64,000 nt of DNA from Acanthacorydalis orientalis (taxonomy: Eukaryota > Arthropoda > Insecta > Megaloptera > Corydalidae). The DNA lies in contig CM068313.1 of the NCBI GenBank assembly GCA_034766995.1, positions 18,974,012-19,038,011 on the forward strand, given 5' to 3'. The position numbers and the translations under genes were made by a program. Below are positions 1-11,653 of the stretch, piece by piece (the first letter of the stretch is position 1; each line of letters begins with the position of its first letter). The notes beneath the pieces are model-generated. The model saw nothing but the letters and a program-made list of their open reading frames with translations. It had not been told where the DNA came from and ran no database searches.

Positions 1-104
1 TTCGTATTCCTTATAGATATATTTAAACGTTTCTTCTTTTTGGAATAATATACTTGCTAAGGTATGCATAAATATATTTTTTCGTTTTTTATTTTATATA
101 TATA

Positions 105-145
<41 letters not shown>

Positions 146-147
146 AT

Positions 148-178
<31 letters not shown>

Positions 179-192
179 GAGAAAGAGAGAGA
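105..192. repeat. TA/TG microsatellite with GA edge
   Basis: Interrupted (TA)n with TGTGTG interruptions, ending in GAGAAAGAGAGAG. Confidence 0.9.
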
Positions 193-3100
193 CGTACATG
201 TACACTTGCGCAAAAATTGTCACATTTTATACAGAAAATGATATTTCTTTAATAAATAAAACACTAACTACTAATTGTGTTATAAAAAAAATTAAAATAC
301 TATATTCCGCAAATACTGTACTAAAAATACTATTAATCTGTGAAAATCTGATTGAATACATTTTATACAAAGATCAAAACAAAAATGCATCTACATTTAA
401 CTACATTTATGGTAAACTAGAAAGAAATACACTAATGGTTTTATTTTTCTCAGTAAACAAAGAATTTTTTATCAATAAATTTTAAATAATACAGAGAGTG
501 AGTACAAATATTAATATCATTGTATTTAAATTAATTGTTTAATTATACTTATTAATTAATATTATGTTTTCAATAAATGTTATGTTTTTATTTATTCAGT
601 TGACATCTAAATGTTTATAGTCTCGGAAACAACTTTCATTTTGTAATGAAATATTAATATTTTTTTAAATATTTAATTCACTCTCTGTAAACCAGTTCAA
701 GGGCGAACATTGTAATCTACTATTGGCTAATTAACAATTTTGAATGATTTGCTAATGGTAAACTGAACGTGAATGTCAGAACTATTTATTGTTTTTAGAA
801 AATTGTTTGATTTATACAATGAACTTTGTAATATTTGATTGGGTATGTAAATGATTAGTTGTGAAATCGGCTCAGTTTTAATCTTGTGGACAGTTAATAT
901 GAATGAACAAGGAATAGTAGTCATTTACAAAATATTAACTAACGTAATGAAAAAACGTTAACTCTTATAAAACACTACTATGTAACCTTAAAATATAATC
1001 AAACGCGAGATACATCTATTTTTTTGGTTAAACATACATGTACTTACGTTCTTCATTGCCTCTATGATCAAATTTCCGTAATTTTCCAGTATATAAATTT
1101 GCATATTCAAATTAATGTCACTATTTGTTACCATATTGTATATTTAAATGATAATTTGTTGTTAATATAATTTACTTAATAACATACAAATAATAATTCA
1201 CATAATATCCGCACCGTACAATGTTATTTCAATTATCAGACTTGACAGTATTTCATAAAGTTATTATTATTTTTGCTAGTAACTTTGTACATCTAATAAA
1301 GTTCGTCGATAGTAAATAAAATACACGACTAATTTAACAATATTTAAAAACACTATTTAAAATTATCTTTTTAATTAGCTTCTTTACAAATACTACTAAT
1401 TACACATGCATTATAAATTAAAAATTTCTTTTTTCATTAAAATATATATATATATTCCGTATGTACATACTTTGAAATATTGTATTACTTTCTTTAATTG
1501 CCTGTATAAATTAACTATGAAAATACATTACAAATTCGTAAATTAACATTGAACATTGTAAATTGACAATTAAAAACCAAAACAAAATACGAATCCCCTA
1601 CCTTTCATATGAAAATGAATTATATTGAATTTTTCCATTCAAAATTTGTATTACATAAATTTGATATGTCGATATTATTTCATTAATTACTTCCATCAAC
1701 ATTGTATATTTATTTACAGATTACTGTTTTGTGTGTGTGCGTGTGTCATTATTATTAAATAGTATTGTTATATTAAAATTATCAACATTTCATACTTAAC
1801 TAATTGTAATAATACAAGTTTACATACCTGTAAAATCCCAATTTTAAACCGTAGAGTCGCACTCTATTCAGCAATAACAAAAAGGTTTTTTTTTAATGTA
1901 ATCATTTGTCATCGGATTGAAATTCTAAGGTTAAAATAATCAGTAAGTAATTTATTGTGTGATATTGTTATATTATAGATTCAGTGCAATAGTTTTACCT
2001 TTTCGCTAAGAAAACTGAAACCTTCAGTATTTATTTATTTTAATTTATTAATATATAATGGACAGTTTAACAATTTGGCCCATTGTAATAATAACGGCGT
2101 GTCTTTAATAATCAGTTTTAAGCGATTTTGAAATATATCAAGGAATGTAAGTAAAAAAATCGGTAATTCAACAAAATGAATATAACATCGGTTTGAATAA
2201 TTATATTTAAAAATAAAATTTCATTTAAAAAAAATGTTTTATTTCCAGAGAACGAAATAATCTGCATGTATTTCTTTTTGTATTTGTATTTACAAATTAT
2301 TTGTTTGTTTATTTTTTAAATAAAAAGAAAAATGTATGTGCTATTCGCTTAACAAACACTTAAAAGGAATCATCGTATTTCTGTTCAAAATATATATGAC
2401 GTTTCTTTTATCAAGATTTACCCCGATGAACAAAAACTATTTTCCAGTGTATGATAATATATTTCCTAATAAACGTATTTCACAGTATGTGTAACTACAT
2501 ATATACATTCACACTTTCCAACGTATCATATATCAACGTGAGCCAAGTCAACAATGTAAAGTTGATGAGAAACATGAACGAGACAAATTAGACTATGCTG
2601 ATGTCGCAGTTGTTATTGTGTGTATCACCCTTACGTGCGCAGAACAAATAACACCACACTACATACAAGAATATCAAAGTTTATCAATATACATTAAAGT
2701 AACGGTCCTGTATAATACACTTCAATGAGACAAAAACGTTTACATTTAATACGATTCCATTGTTAACACAACTAACATATGGCGCATATTGATTTTTGTC
2801 TTTTTTTACCGTTTCCAATCAAGTAACGAGAAACAAAGCAATAAATATGGAATCATATATGGACAGTTTTTGATACTATCGTTCAACAAACGCACTTCAC
2901 ATTTTAGAAATATTTTGCATGCAATCTATAAAAATTCCGTATAAAAAAAATCTTATATAAATTCTATCATTTATTGTTGACAGACATAGTAGTATAATTA
3001 TTCATTGTAAACATATGCGACACAATATTGTCATGTTAATTGTTAATAAATGTTTGGATTATTTTTCGTGCAGTATATTATTTTATAATATAACTTCTAT

Positions 3101-3343
3101 TTTCTTACATCTATATTTCAGCATAGGTATGAACTATTAACAGAACTGTTATAATAGTCGTTACAAGCATCTCATATTACTTATTTCTTAAATGTTGATA
3201 GCACGCGATTTACGATTTGATGCAGAGTTGTGTTGTTCATTTGATCAAAAGACCAAAATAAATTTAATATACCCGGTATAAATGAATTTGATGTAAGTTT
3301 TTAAATAAGAATCTATTTCCTAATTCTTACAATTATATATTCA

Positions 3344-3346
<3 letters not shown>

Positions 3347-3398
<52 letters not shown>
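3347..3398. repeat. (TA)n microsatellite
   Basis: Uninterrupted TA dinucleotide run of about 52 bases. Confidence 0.9.
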
Positions 3399-3402
<4 letters not shown>

Positions 3403-4144
3403 TATATACAAGTTTCTTACATATTTTGAACCTTATATGTAAAGTGAAAGTAAAATTCAAAGTCCACTTGAAACTTGTTTAAGATCAAAAGTTCATACAA
3501 AAATATATAACATTTCTCAATCTAAATCACTTCTGATATATGAATAACACCCTCGCTTATACACAACGTTTACTCAATTTTACAATGAATCTAATTTATT
3601 AAGTTAAAGGTTAAGTAAGTAGAACGAAAGAATGCATTGTTACAAATATTTCAAGGTAAAATGACACTCTACAAAATAAACGATTCGTTTCGGTTGTTTT
3701 TTGTCTCGACATTACAATAAACTTGCGTTTTCTTATTTTTGTCACTGTGATCATGATCCATATACAAAATTATGAAACATAAATAGCTGAAGACAAAATG
3801 TGCAAATCATGTTGTTTTTTTCATGTCGCACTTCGAAATTAATCTGCTTGTTTGACATTATGTAATGATTTTTAATCGGTGCAACCTTCACTTTTTAAAC
3901 AATTTAATATTGAAAGAAAAAAAGAACGAGCAATATAACACCGCTCTACATTAACTTTCTATTTTTTACATCTATTATTTTATGCCACAATGATACATTT
4001 CGTAATCAATTGAATGTCACTTTATTTCAATTACAAATTATATTTAAATTAATTTCAATCGTTTTTGATTATTTTTTATGTTTCAAAATATTCGTGCAAT
4101 ACACAAATCATATTTATGACAACAAAATGTGAAATAATGTACAT

Positions 4145-4187
4145 CAGAGGTGGCAAACACGCAGACTCTAGAATGCGGCCCGCGGCA
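4145..4187 (+). mobile_element. hAT-like terminal inverted repeat relic
   Basis: The stretch beginning CAGAGGTGGCAAAC and continuing to TGCGGCCCGCGGCAC resembles one end of hAT transposons of the type whose termini read CAGGGGTGG...GCGGCCCGC. It is an abrupt GC-rich patch in AT-rich DNA. I could not find the opposite inverted end (GCGGGCCGCA...CCACCTCTG) in the window, so it would be a truncated relic. Confidence 0.35.
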
Positions 4188-5237
4188 CAAAGCTTAAAGT
4201 TGATTTTACTAAAATAATAAAATGGAATTTAAAAAAATATAAAATATTTTTAAAACATTTCAAATTATAGAAGTATATTGTAACCACCTGTATATTCGTC
4301 GTAATTTCTCTAATTTAAAAATTCGTTGTAACATTTGATAATAATACCTAAAATTAATGTATATTTTGAGTTTTTATAAATTCATTAAAGAAGAAAACAA
4401 ATATAAAATTTAAATTAGTTATTTTCGAATATAAATAAAATAATGAAATAAAGATAAATAAAATTTGATATATTAATTTGTAATTAATTTATATCAGATT
4501 TTTTTATTATAATTTATATATATATATGTATCTAATGAAACATGCTATAGGTGATTAAAACGGATAAAAAAAATCAAATTATTTATCGTAAATAAAAAAA
4601 TCAACACCTATACATCGCGGTCTGTATAGACTCAAAATTTATAACCATTTAAATCTAAATATTAAATGAAATTAAATTTAATGTACTTTATTTTCTTTTG
4701 ATCTTTAAAGAAATTGATTAATATAATAATTCTACATTTTAATATTCTTTTGATTTTAATAACCTGGATAATAATGTATACGTGTGTATAACATTATTAA
4801 TACAATTTTATAAGACTTTGTCTTTTATTAAATACTTATACCAATAAAGTAGTTATTTAATCAGACTTTTTACTTAAAAAAGTATTACAAAGTTGAAAGT
4901 TTTTTTCATTAGTAATGAAACAATTTTATTTATTGAGTACAATTTAAATTCCTGACCAATTTATAAAATTAAAATAAAAAAAGTTAATTTTCACATACAA
5001 CTAGTAAACGTGACCTTCAGTATAAAAATACTATAAGGAGCACCTGTTACTTGGCTATTAAGTCAATAGCTGAAGAAAAATACGTTCAATATAGTGATGT
5101 GACACGCTTTTATAAATATTAGATGGTTTTCAGTACCTTAGTGCGTCGTCGTACTATTCATTTAACTTTGAAAACCGTCAAAATAATTATGAATCTTCTT
5201 TATATAAACAATTTAGTGACTTGTTGTAAGCTTCGTG

Positions 5238-5263
5238 TGTGTATGTACACACAGATACACACA

Positions 5264-5334
<71 letters not shown>
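5238..5334. repeat. (CA)n(TA)n compound microsatellite
   Basis: CA repeats (to about 5297) pass directly into TA repeats. Confidence 0.9.
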
Positions 5335-5338
<4 letters not shown>

Positions 5339-5681
5339 ATATTTGCTATTACGATTTTCCGATTTACAAAATATATAAACTAAAATGATTGTTTATATGA
5401 TTACATACAAAATTGTGTTATTTTTTATATTCAAAAATCTACTTCATTTTAAAAAATTCAATATATTTCAGTAATTAAATATTATTTACTGTATCTGCAA
5501 ATATGTATATTGCAAAAAAATTTCAAAATCAATCATTCATTAACTTTTGAAATAATTGACTCGCTATATCTTGTTGAGACATTTATATTTGTATTGAAAT
5601 TATAGGGAAACAAAAATTCCTAACCTCGAAATTCAAGCAACAATTATTTTTTTATATAAATTTACATTTTTTTTATTTCAT

Positions 5682-5712
<31 letters not shown>

Positions 5713-6475
5713 GATACATTGACATTGTATATAAAATATACATATATGTTTGTATATAAGTGTAAATGTGTACGTATGTATAAATCTTAAATAGTCAAGA
5801 AGAAAAGTTGTGGTCGTTATTGATTTAGTGTTCAACACTGCAGTCATAAATAACGCCGAGAACATTCTTGGAAATAGAAATCTATTTTCTTTCAGAAAAC
5901 CATACAGACACAAGATAAAAATATTTTTGTCGTAAAACATCTTTGAGAGCTTATTTTGAAATTTGATCTTTCGCTTTTCTTATACGAGTAATTTTTCAAA
6001 TTCTGCATTTTAAATAAAACGCTTACTTAACCTTTTCATTCCAATATTTGCGACGAACATCAAATATATATTTTTATAGAAATTCATTTATACATTTAAG
6101 TAAAATACATTTGATTTGTGATTATATATATATATACATATACATACGAGTTTGTATAATTATTGACAAAGTAAATTAGTATTTTTCTAGTAAATTACAA
6201 ACAGCATACTTTTAAAATTAAAAAATATGAATTACATTTAAATTATGTAAACATATAGTAGTGGATATCAATACAAATCGTTTTACAGCTGTCAAGTTTT
6301 GACGTATATAATATCACTATCAGTGTTCCTGCATTGCATTTCCAGCATGTTCCTTACGAACTCTGTTCCCCTCACACAAAGTATCGATTTTCCATTACCA
6401 CTGACAAAGCCAACAACTCGTTCTAAATGAAAGACATCAAAAAAAAATGTTCAGGAAAATGCACACCTATATAGC

Positions 6476-6478
<3 letters not shown>

Positions 6479-6530
<52 letters not shown>
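6479..6530. repeat. (TA)n microsatellite
   Basis: Uninterrupted TA run of about 52 bases. Shorter TA runs also lie at 5682-5709. Confidence 0.9.
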
Positions 6531-6535
<5 letters not shown>

Positions 6536-7141
6536 TTTAAGTGCAATTTTGATCATTTTAAAAACATATTGCTCTTAACTTATACAAAATTATTTCCTGT
6601 TGAAAAAATATTTTTTCGTATGATGAAAAAATATTTTTTCAGTTTGTATATTAAAAGATCGTCAGCCTTAATAGTTGAGCAGTATAAAGAACAACTGTTG
6701 TGTGTATTCTGTTTAATCGAATCATGGATCGTACTATTATTGACCGAAATCAGTACAATTCATGTAAAAAGTGTTTGCTTCAAAATCCATACCCAAACTA
6801 TCTTTTATATTTTCTTTATCGATGGGTCTAGGCCATGAATAGCGTTCTACGAACCGGTTTTATGTCCTTGTTGATATTTAATCTAACAATTTCGTGTATA
6901 TTTTTTAAATAAAGTAAAAAAATCTGTTGAACCTACGTTATAAAATGAACTAAATTAAAGAGAATTCATGTAAAATATATAGTACATTTCTATATTATAC
7001 TAAGTATTTGTTAAATAATTTGTTCTTTATCATTTCTGATACTGTTTAATTCTTGTATTCTGAAAAAATATTGTATTCAAATTAAACAATCACGTCATGT
7101 ACGAAATTGTTTTTACAAGAAAACCCGCAAACATAATTAAC

Positions 7142-7142
<1 letters not shown>

Positions 7143-7205
<63 letters not shown>
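7143..7205. repeat. (TA)n microsatellite
   Basis: Uninterrupted TA run of about 62 bases, followed by TGTATGTGTATG and a GA-rich edge. Confidence 0.9.
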
Positions 7206-7209
<4 letters not shown>

Positions 7210-8152
7210 AATGTATGTGTATGTATATATAAGAGATAAAGAGAGAGCGATATTATCTAGAAACATTTAACCATGATCAATCTTCTCCGAAATATTTAAA
7301 TAACATAATAGTTTTCAAATAGAAATATAAACAATTCCGAAAAAAAAAATAGGTAATATTAATTCATTATGTATTGTTGTGTTTGTATTAAAGATTAAAA
7401 ACTTCTTATTTTAAACATAATGGGCAAAAGAGATACGTTACTTTTTATAAATCTTTTTCAGTTTTATTAACTATTCAAAAAGAGGAATCATAATTAAACG
7501 ATCTAAATTCCGAAACCAATTAAGTGGCAGTGATTTTTTTAAATACGAGTATACGAAAGCAAAATAAAAAAAAAACTGCGATTCAAATTTTCATATCAAA
7601 AATTGCCATCGTAGTACGTATACATCGTTCTTGTCTCCTTGGCAACAGGTTGTAACATCAGGGCTTTGGTCAAGTTCAGTTATGCAAGTAAATGAAAAAC
7701 GGTTTTGTGCTTTTTTTCAAATATTAAAGGCTGTATTTATTTCTTTCAATAATTGCGTTCTATTTTAAAAATGTTCAAGTAATATTATAAGTGAAATCAA
7801 TTACAACCTCCTTTATTATACTAGATTCGATTTAATTGTTGTACAATGCAAAAACTACAAATTAGACTAATGAAACTGAGTATAAACATATTGAATTTTC
7901 ACAATAACTGGTAAATAATTGATTACTTTGAATTCTATATGTTTAAATTAGAGTACAACATGAATTACAACAAATGATTTTTACTAAAAATTGATTGGAT
8001 ATTTTGCCTACCTTTTTGGATATAAACAAACGGGTTTTTTTAGTTTGTATTCTCTACATTACAAATCTTTGTTCCTCACTATTACTTATTTAATTTATAA
8101 CAGCAAACAGAAAATAACAGCATGTGCCGAAAAATTAAAAAATCAATATCTA

Positions 8153-8191
<39 letters not shown>
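8153..8191. repeat. (TA)n microsatellite
   Basis: TA run of about 38 bases; a second interrupted TA/TG run follows at 8287-8340. Confidence 0.9.
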
Positions 8192-8194
<3 letters not shown>

Positions 8195-8287
8195 CAAAAT
8201 TATCCACAAAAAACCTAAAATAACCCGTTGCAAAAAGTAATCTATCTGCAAGAATGTTTAGACATCCTAACATATATTATGTATGTG

Positions 8288-8322
<35 letters not shown>

Positions 8323-9345
8323 ATGTGTTTTATATATACATCCTTTTTCTAGTGCATTTTCTAATCATATTTATATTTCTCGTTTTAGCAAACCAAATTG
8401 ACAACATATTCTTATGATTTTGTTTAAATAATTCATTTAATTTAAATTAGAATTGATATATAATAATTTTATGATATTGCTACATGTATTAAATTTCATA
8501 ATTGTAATCGTATGACATTTGATTTTTCTCAAACCGATAATTGCAACTTTACAAGAAAAAATCGTCATTCATTAAAATAAAAGTATAATTATTAATAATT
8601 TAACGATTCTAAACAATATTAACATTTTATATATATCCAGAGCTAAATTATTCATTGCGTATAATTGTCACAATACGCTCACAAAACATTTAGGGTTTAT
8701 TGAAAAATTCATAAACTGAAATATATTTTATTCAATAATTTGAAAAGTAAACAATAAAATCTAATTTGTTGTTTATTAAATGTATTTATCTAAGGTGCGA
8801 ATTATCATTATATTATTACATATATTGATTATAAATTTAATTCTATAAAAAGATTTGAAATTTTCTTAGATATTCGAAAATATGATTGCAATATAATAAA
8901 CGAAAGCAAATGCATTAAATGCGAGATTAAATTTAGAAAATCATTGAACATTTTGCTCAAAATGGCTCATTAAGGACTACGGAACTTCATATTATATGGT
9001 TCCACAGATTGTAGCTCCCAAAAAAATATGGTAGAATCTATAAAGATTTTAAAACGACCTTATGTTGTACTAAAATAAAGAGAAGTATTGGTAAATTGTC
9101 AATAATTAAACATAGAGAACACACCATGATGTACTAACAGTAGACAGGGAAAAATGATGTGCTACATTTTTTGTTTGATACTTTGTGATTCAAATTCAGT
9201 GTTTCCTATAAATAATTAATTATTTTTTGTATAAATTTATATTTAATTATTTTGAGACCAATTAAACATTCATTTAATTAAAAAAATGCTCACAAGAGAC
9301 TCAGACATGATTAAAAGTAGTAATATAATGTATTACTATTGCATA

Positions 9346-9346
<1 letters not shown>

Positions 9347-9401
<55 letters not shown>
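9347..9401. repeat. (TA)n microsatellite beside the GC island
   Basis: TA run of about 54 bases ending 30 bases before the candidate brat promoter island. Confidence 0.9.
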
Positions 9402-9407
<6 letters not shown>

Positions 9408-9429
9408 TATACACGTATTATGTGACGTG

Positions 9430-9640
9430 TGTGTATTCAGTCCTAGAACGTTTTCTGCACCGTGTTGATACATCAGAGGGTGCGGGAATAGGAGAGTACT
9501 GCAGTGCTGCCGCTGACTAATTCACTCACACCTAGGTGTATCATAACGACGCTATGTGCTGCCGACGGCGCGGCGGGCGTCACTATGGAAACCGACGCCG
9601 TTCCGTCGCCGCTGTTGCTATCACTTAAAGCTCGGATTCT
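9430..9640. promoter_or_regulatory. GC-rich island, candidate brat promoter/5' exon
   Basis: In a window that is mostly A+T, this stretch is strikingly GC and CpG rich (GCCGACGGCGCGGCGGGCGT near 9560-9580). It lies about 2 kb upstream of the brat coding exon, whose leader must start in an upstream exon because the coding exon opens with a splice acceptor. A TCAGTC initiator-like site is near 9436. A short open frame (ATG at 9584, METDAVPS) crosses it but has no recognisable product. Promoter or first-exon function is an inference from composition and position. Confidence 0.4.
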
Positions 9641-10191
9641 ATACATTACATACAGAAAAACAGAAATAATGTTTGTAATTGAAAAACTTGAAGCACTAAC
9701 CTGAAAAGTATGGCATCAATTTTCAGTAAATTAATTGTATCAGCAAATGGAAACATAACTTCAAGTGATCCCCTATTGAATGGTTATTTTTGATTATAAT
9801 TTTAATCAAAATATTAAAAACATGAAACCACCAAACTATTACAAACATGAAATTTTATTATTAATAAATTTTAGATATCATTAAGCTGACCACATGCATA
9901 TAATTTACACGAATAAAATGGTAAATCAGAAAGTATTAAATAAATAAAATTTTAATTCATTGTAAGTGATAAGTATGTAATAAATTGTTGTATGTTATAA
10001 TCCTGTCCATAACAGCTAGAATTATTTATAACTTCATCGTATATACCATATTTTATTTTAAATATAATTTATGAAACAAACTGTACTTATCGACGATTTG
10101 TGGTAGAATTATTTAAATATTAAAACACCTTGAACTTCTGGATAATAAATAACTAAAATTATTTTTTGCATGAGTGTCTATGTGTGTATGT

Positions 10192-10199
10192 GTATATAC

Positions 10200-10254
<55 letters not shown>

Positions 10255-10275
10255 GAGAGAGAGAGAGAGAGAGAG
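10192..10275. repeat. (TA)n(GA)n compound microsatellite
   Basis: TA run followed by 12 GA repeats. Confidence 0.9.
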
Positions 10276-10394
10276 AACAAACAAATGAACAAGGGTGAAA
10301 TTAAAAACTACTTTATCTATCAAAAAATAATAATTGTAGATATTATGTTATACTCATATAAGATAAATATATTGTATGAAGTTATAATATTCCA

Positions 10395-10565
10395 AACTTC
10401 TTACGGGTATCCAGCAGACAATCCGTACACTGCTGGTTTATCCCGCGGCAACCCTCACTTTCCGTCCATTCGCATCGATCGTCAACTGACTGCACTGTCC
10501 CGCCATTCACTAGCAAATTCCCAACGAACCCCCTCTATTCCAATATTGCGTTCTTAATCCGCGAC
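10395..10565. other. Second less AT-rich island upstream of brat
   Basis: About 170 bases of mixed composition (for example CCCGCGGCAACCCTCACTTT near 10442) between a (TA)n(GA)n microsatellite and AT-rich DNA. It reads open on the plus strand to a TAA at 10555, but the start of that frame is microsatellite sequence and the protein resembles nothing I know. It may be another brat 5' UTR exon, an enhancer, or an old insertion. Confidence 0.3.
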
Positions 10566-11123
10566 ATCTTACATATGGCATGCCTTATGCACTTTTATGT
10601 ATCATTAGACACTCTAAGTACTAATATTAGGAATTATATAAAAATAATAATACTCATAGAATTATGTTCATAGTATTTTGAACAGTAGTGTTTAATGCGG
10701 TTTGTAATTGTAATGATATATAATTTCTTTTTTAATGATTCTGTAGTAGAAAAAAGAAACGTTTGTACATTTTCATTACATCAATACACATTTATATATG
10801 TTTGATTTTTGCTTAATTTTTGTTCCAAATAACTAAAATAACTGAATGATTCAGTCGCATTAGTAAATTTCAATAATACTCTTAGTTTATAAAAACGACT
10901 AAATAACCTTACACTTCTAGTCATTTAGAATGAAAGAATAATACATTACAAAAATATAACTTCTTATATTATCTTTCATAAAATAGCTTAAAAAAATTCA
11001 GTTTAAATGTTTTCATGTTTGTAACTTTTAACACGTACCAATCTTTCCATAATTATTTTTAATTCTTTATTTTTATGTTATCTTTATCCTGAAACAACAA
11101 AATAAAATACCACACACTATACA

Positions 11124-11127
11124 TATG

Positions 11128-11190
<63 letters not shown>
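11124..11190. repeat. (TA)n microsatellite
   Basis: TA run of about 62 bases, 440 bases upstream of the brat coding exon, in its 5' intron. Confidence 0.9.
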
Positions 11191-11195
<5 letters not shown>

Positions 11196-11634
11196 CAAAT
11201 AAAATTCATAAAAATGAAAGAGAGTATATTTTAATTAAATAGTAATGGCTACATTAAATGATAGTTTTGACAAATTTAAGACGTATTGCCTGAAATTGTC
11301 GTGATTAATTGTAGAAAATAAGGTATATTTACATATTTGTATTGCTTCAGAGAATTTAAATAGAAAATGGTAAGCATCCCGAAAACCACATGAACGTTTT
11401 GTTGATTGTTGTGCCACTAATGAAAAATATTATTGAAATTGAAATTATTAAAATTAAAAAATAATATTTTTGTATTAATTGAATAAATATTATCTTAATG
11501 TACATTATTTAACTATATACGTGCATTAAATGTTTTGCTTTCTAATAAATAACCTTAAATTAGTTTCAAATACATATTTTTGTAACTTGTATATTTTTTA
11601 AACATGATTAAAGTTTCATTATTTTTGATTTCAG

Positions 11635-11653
11635 GGATGACGGGTAATTGAAG
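11635..11653 (+). promoter_or_regulatory. brat 5' leader fragment with a four-codon upstream ORF
   Basis: The brat coding exon follows a pyrimidine-rich tract ending TTTCAG (acceptor AG at 11633-11634). The leader inside this exon is 19 bases. It holds an ATG at 11637 that reads Met-Thr-Gly-Asn-stop, with the TGA at 11649-11651, two bases before the brat ATG. This would be a minimal upstream ORF able to modulate brat initiation by reinitiation or leaky scanning. The ORF is seen directly; its use is inferred. Confidence 0.55.

Larger units (their letters stand above)
1..9430. other. AT-rich intergenic or upstream intronic DNA, no gene seen
   Basis: No frame here has a recognisable domain, splice-consistent partner or coding-like composition. 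Open frames longer than 60 codons mostly run through TA microsatellites. The region may contain brat upstream exons or promoters, but none can be supported. It holds (TA)n arrays and one GC-richer hAT-terminus-like patch near 4145-4187. Confidence 0.6.

Noticed and set aside
198..485. 95-codon frame at the window start
   Set aside because: Very AT-rich, no recognisable domain, Lys/Asn/Ile bias expected by chance in this composition.
5662..5940. 92-codon minus-strand frame
   Set aside because: Runs through a TA microsatellite; no similarity recognised and no supporting splice sites.
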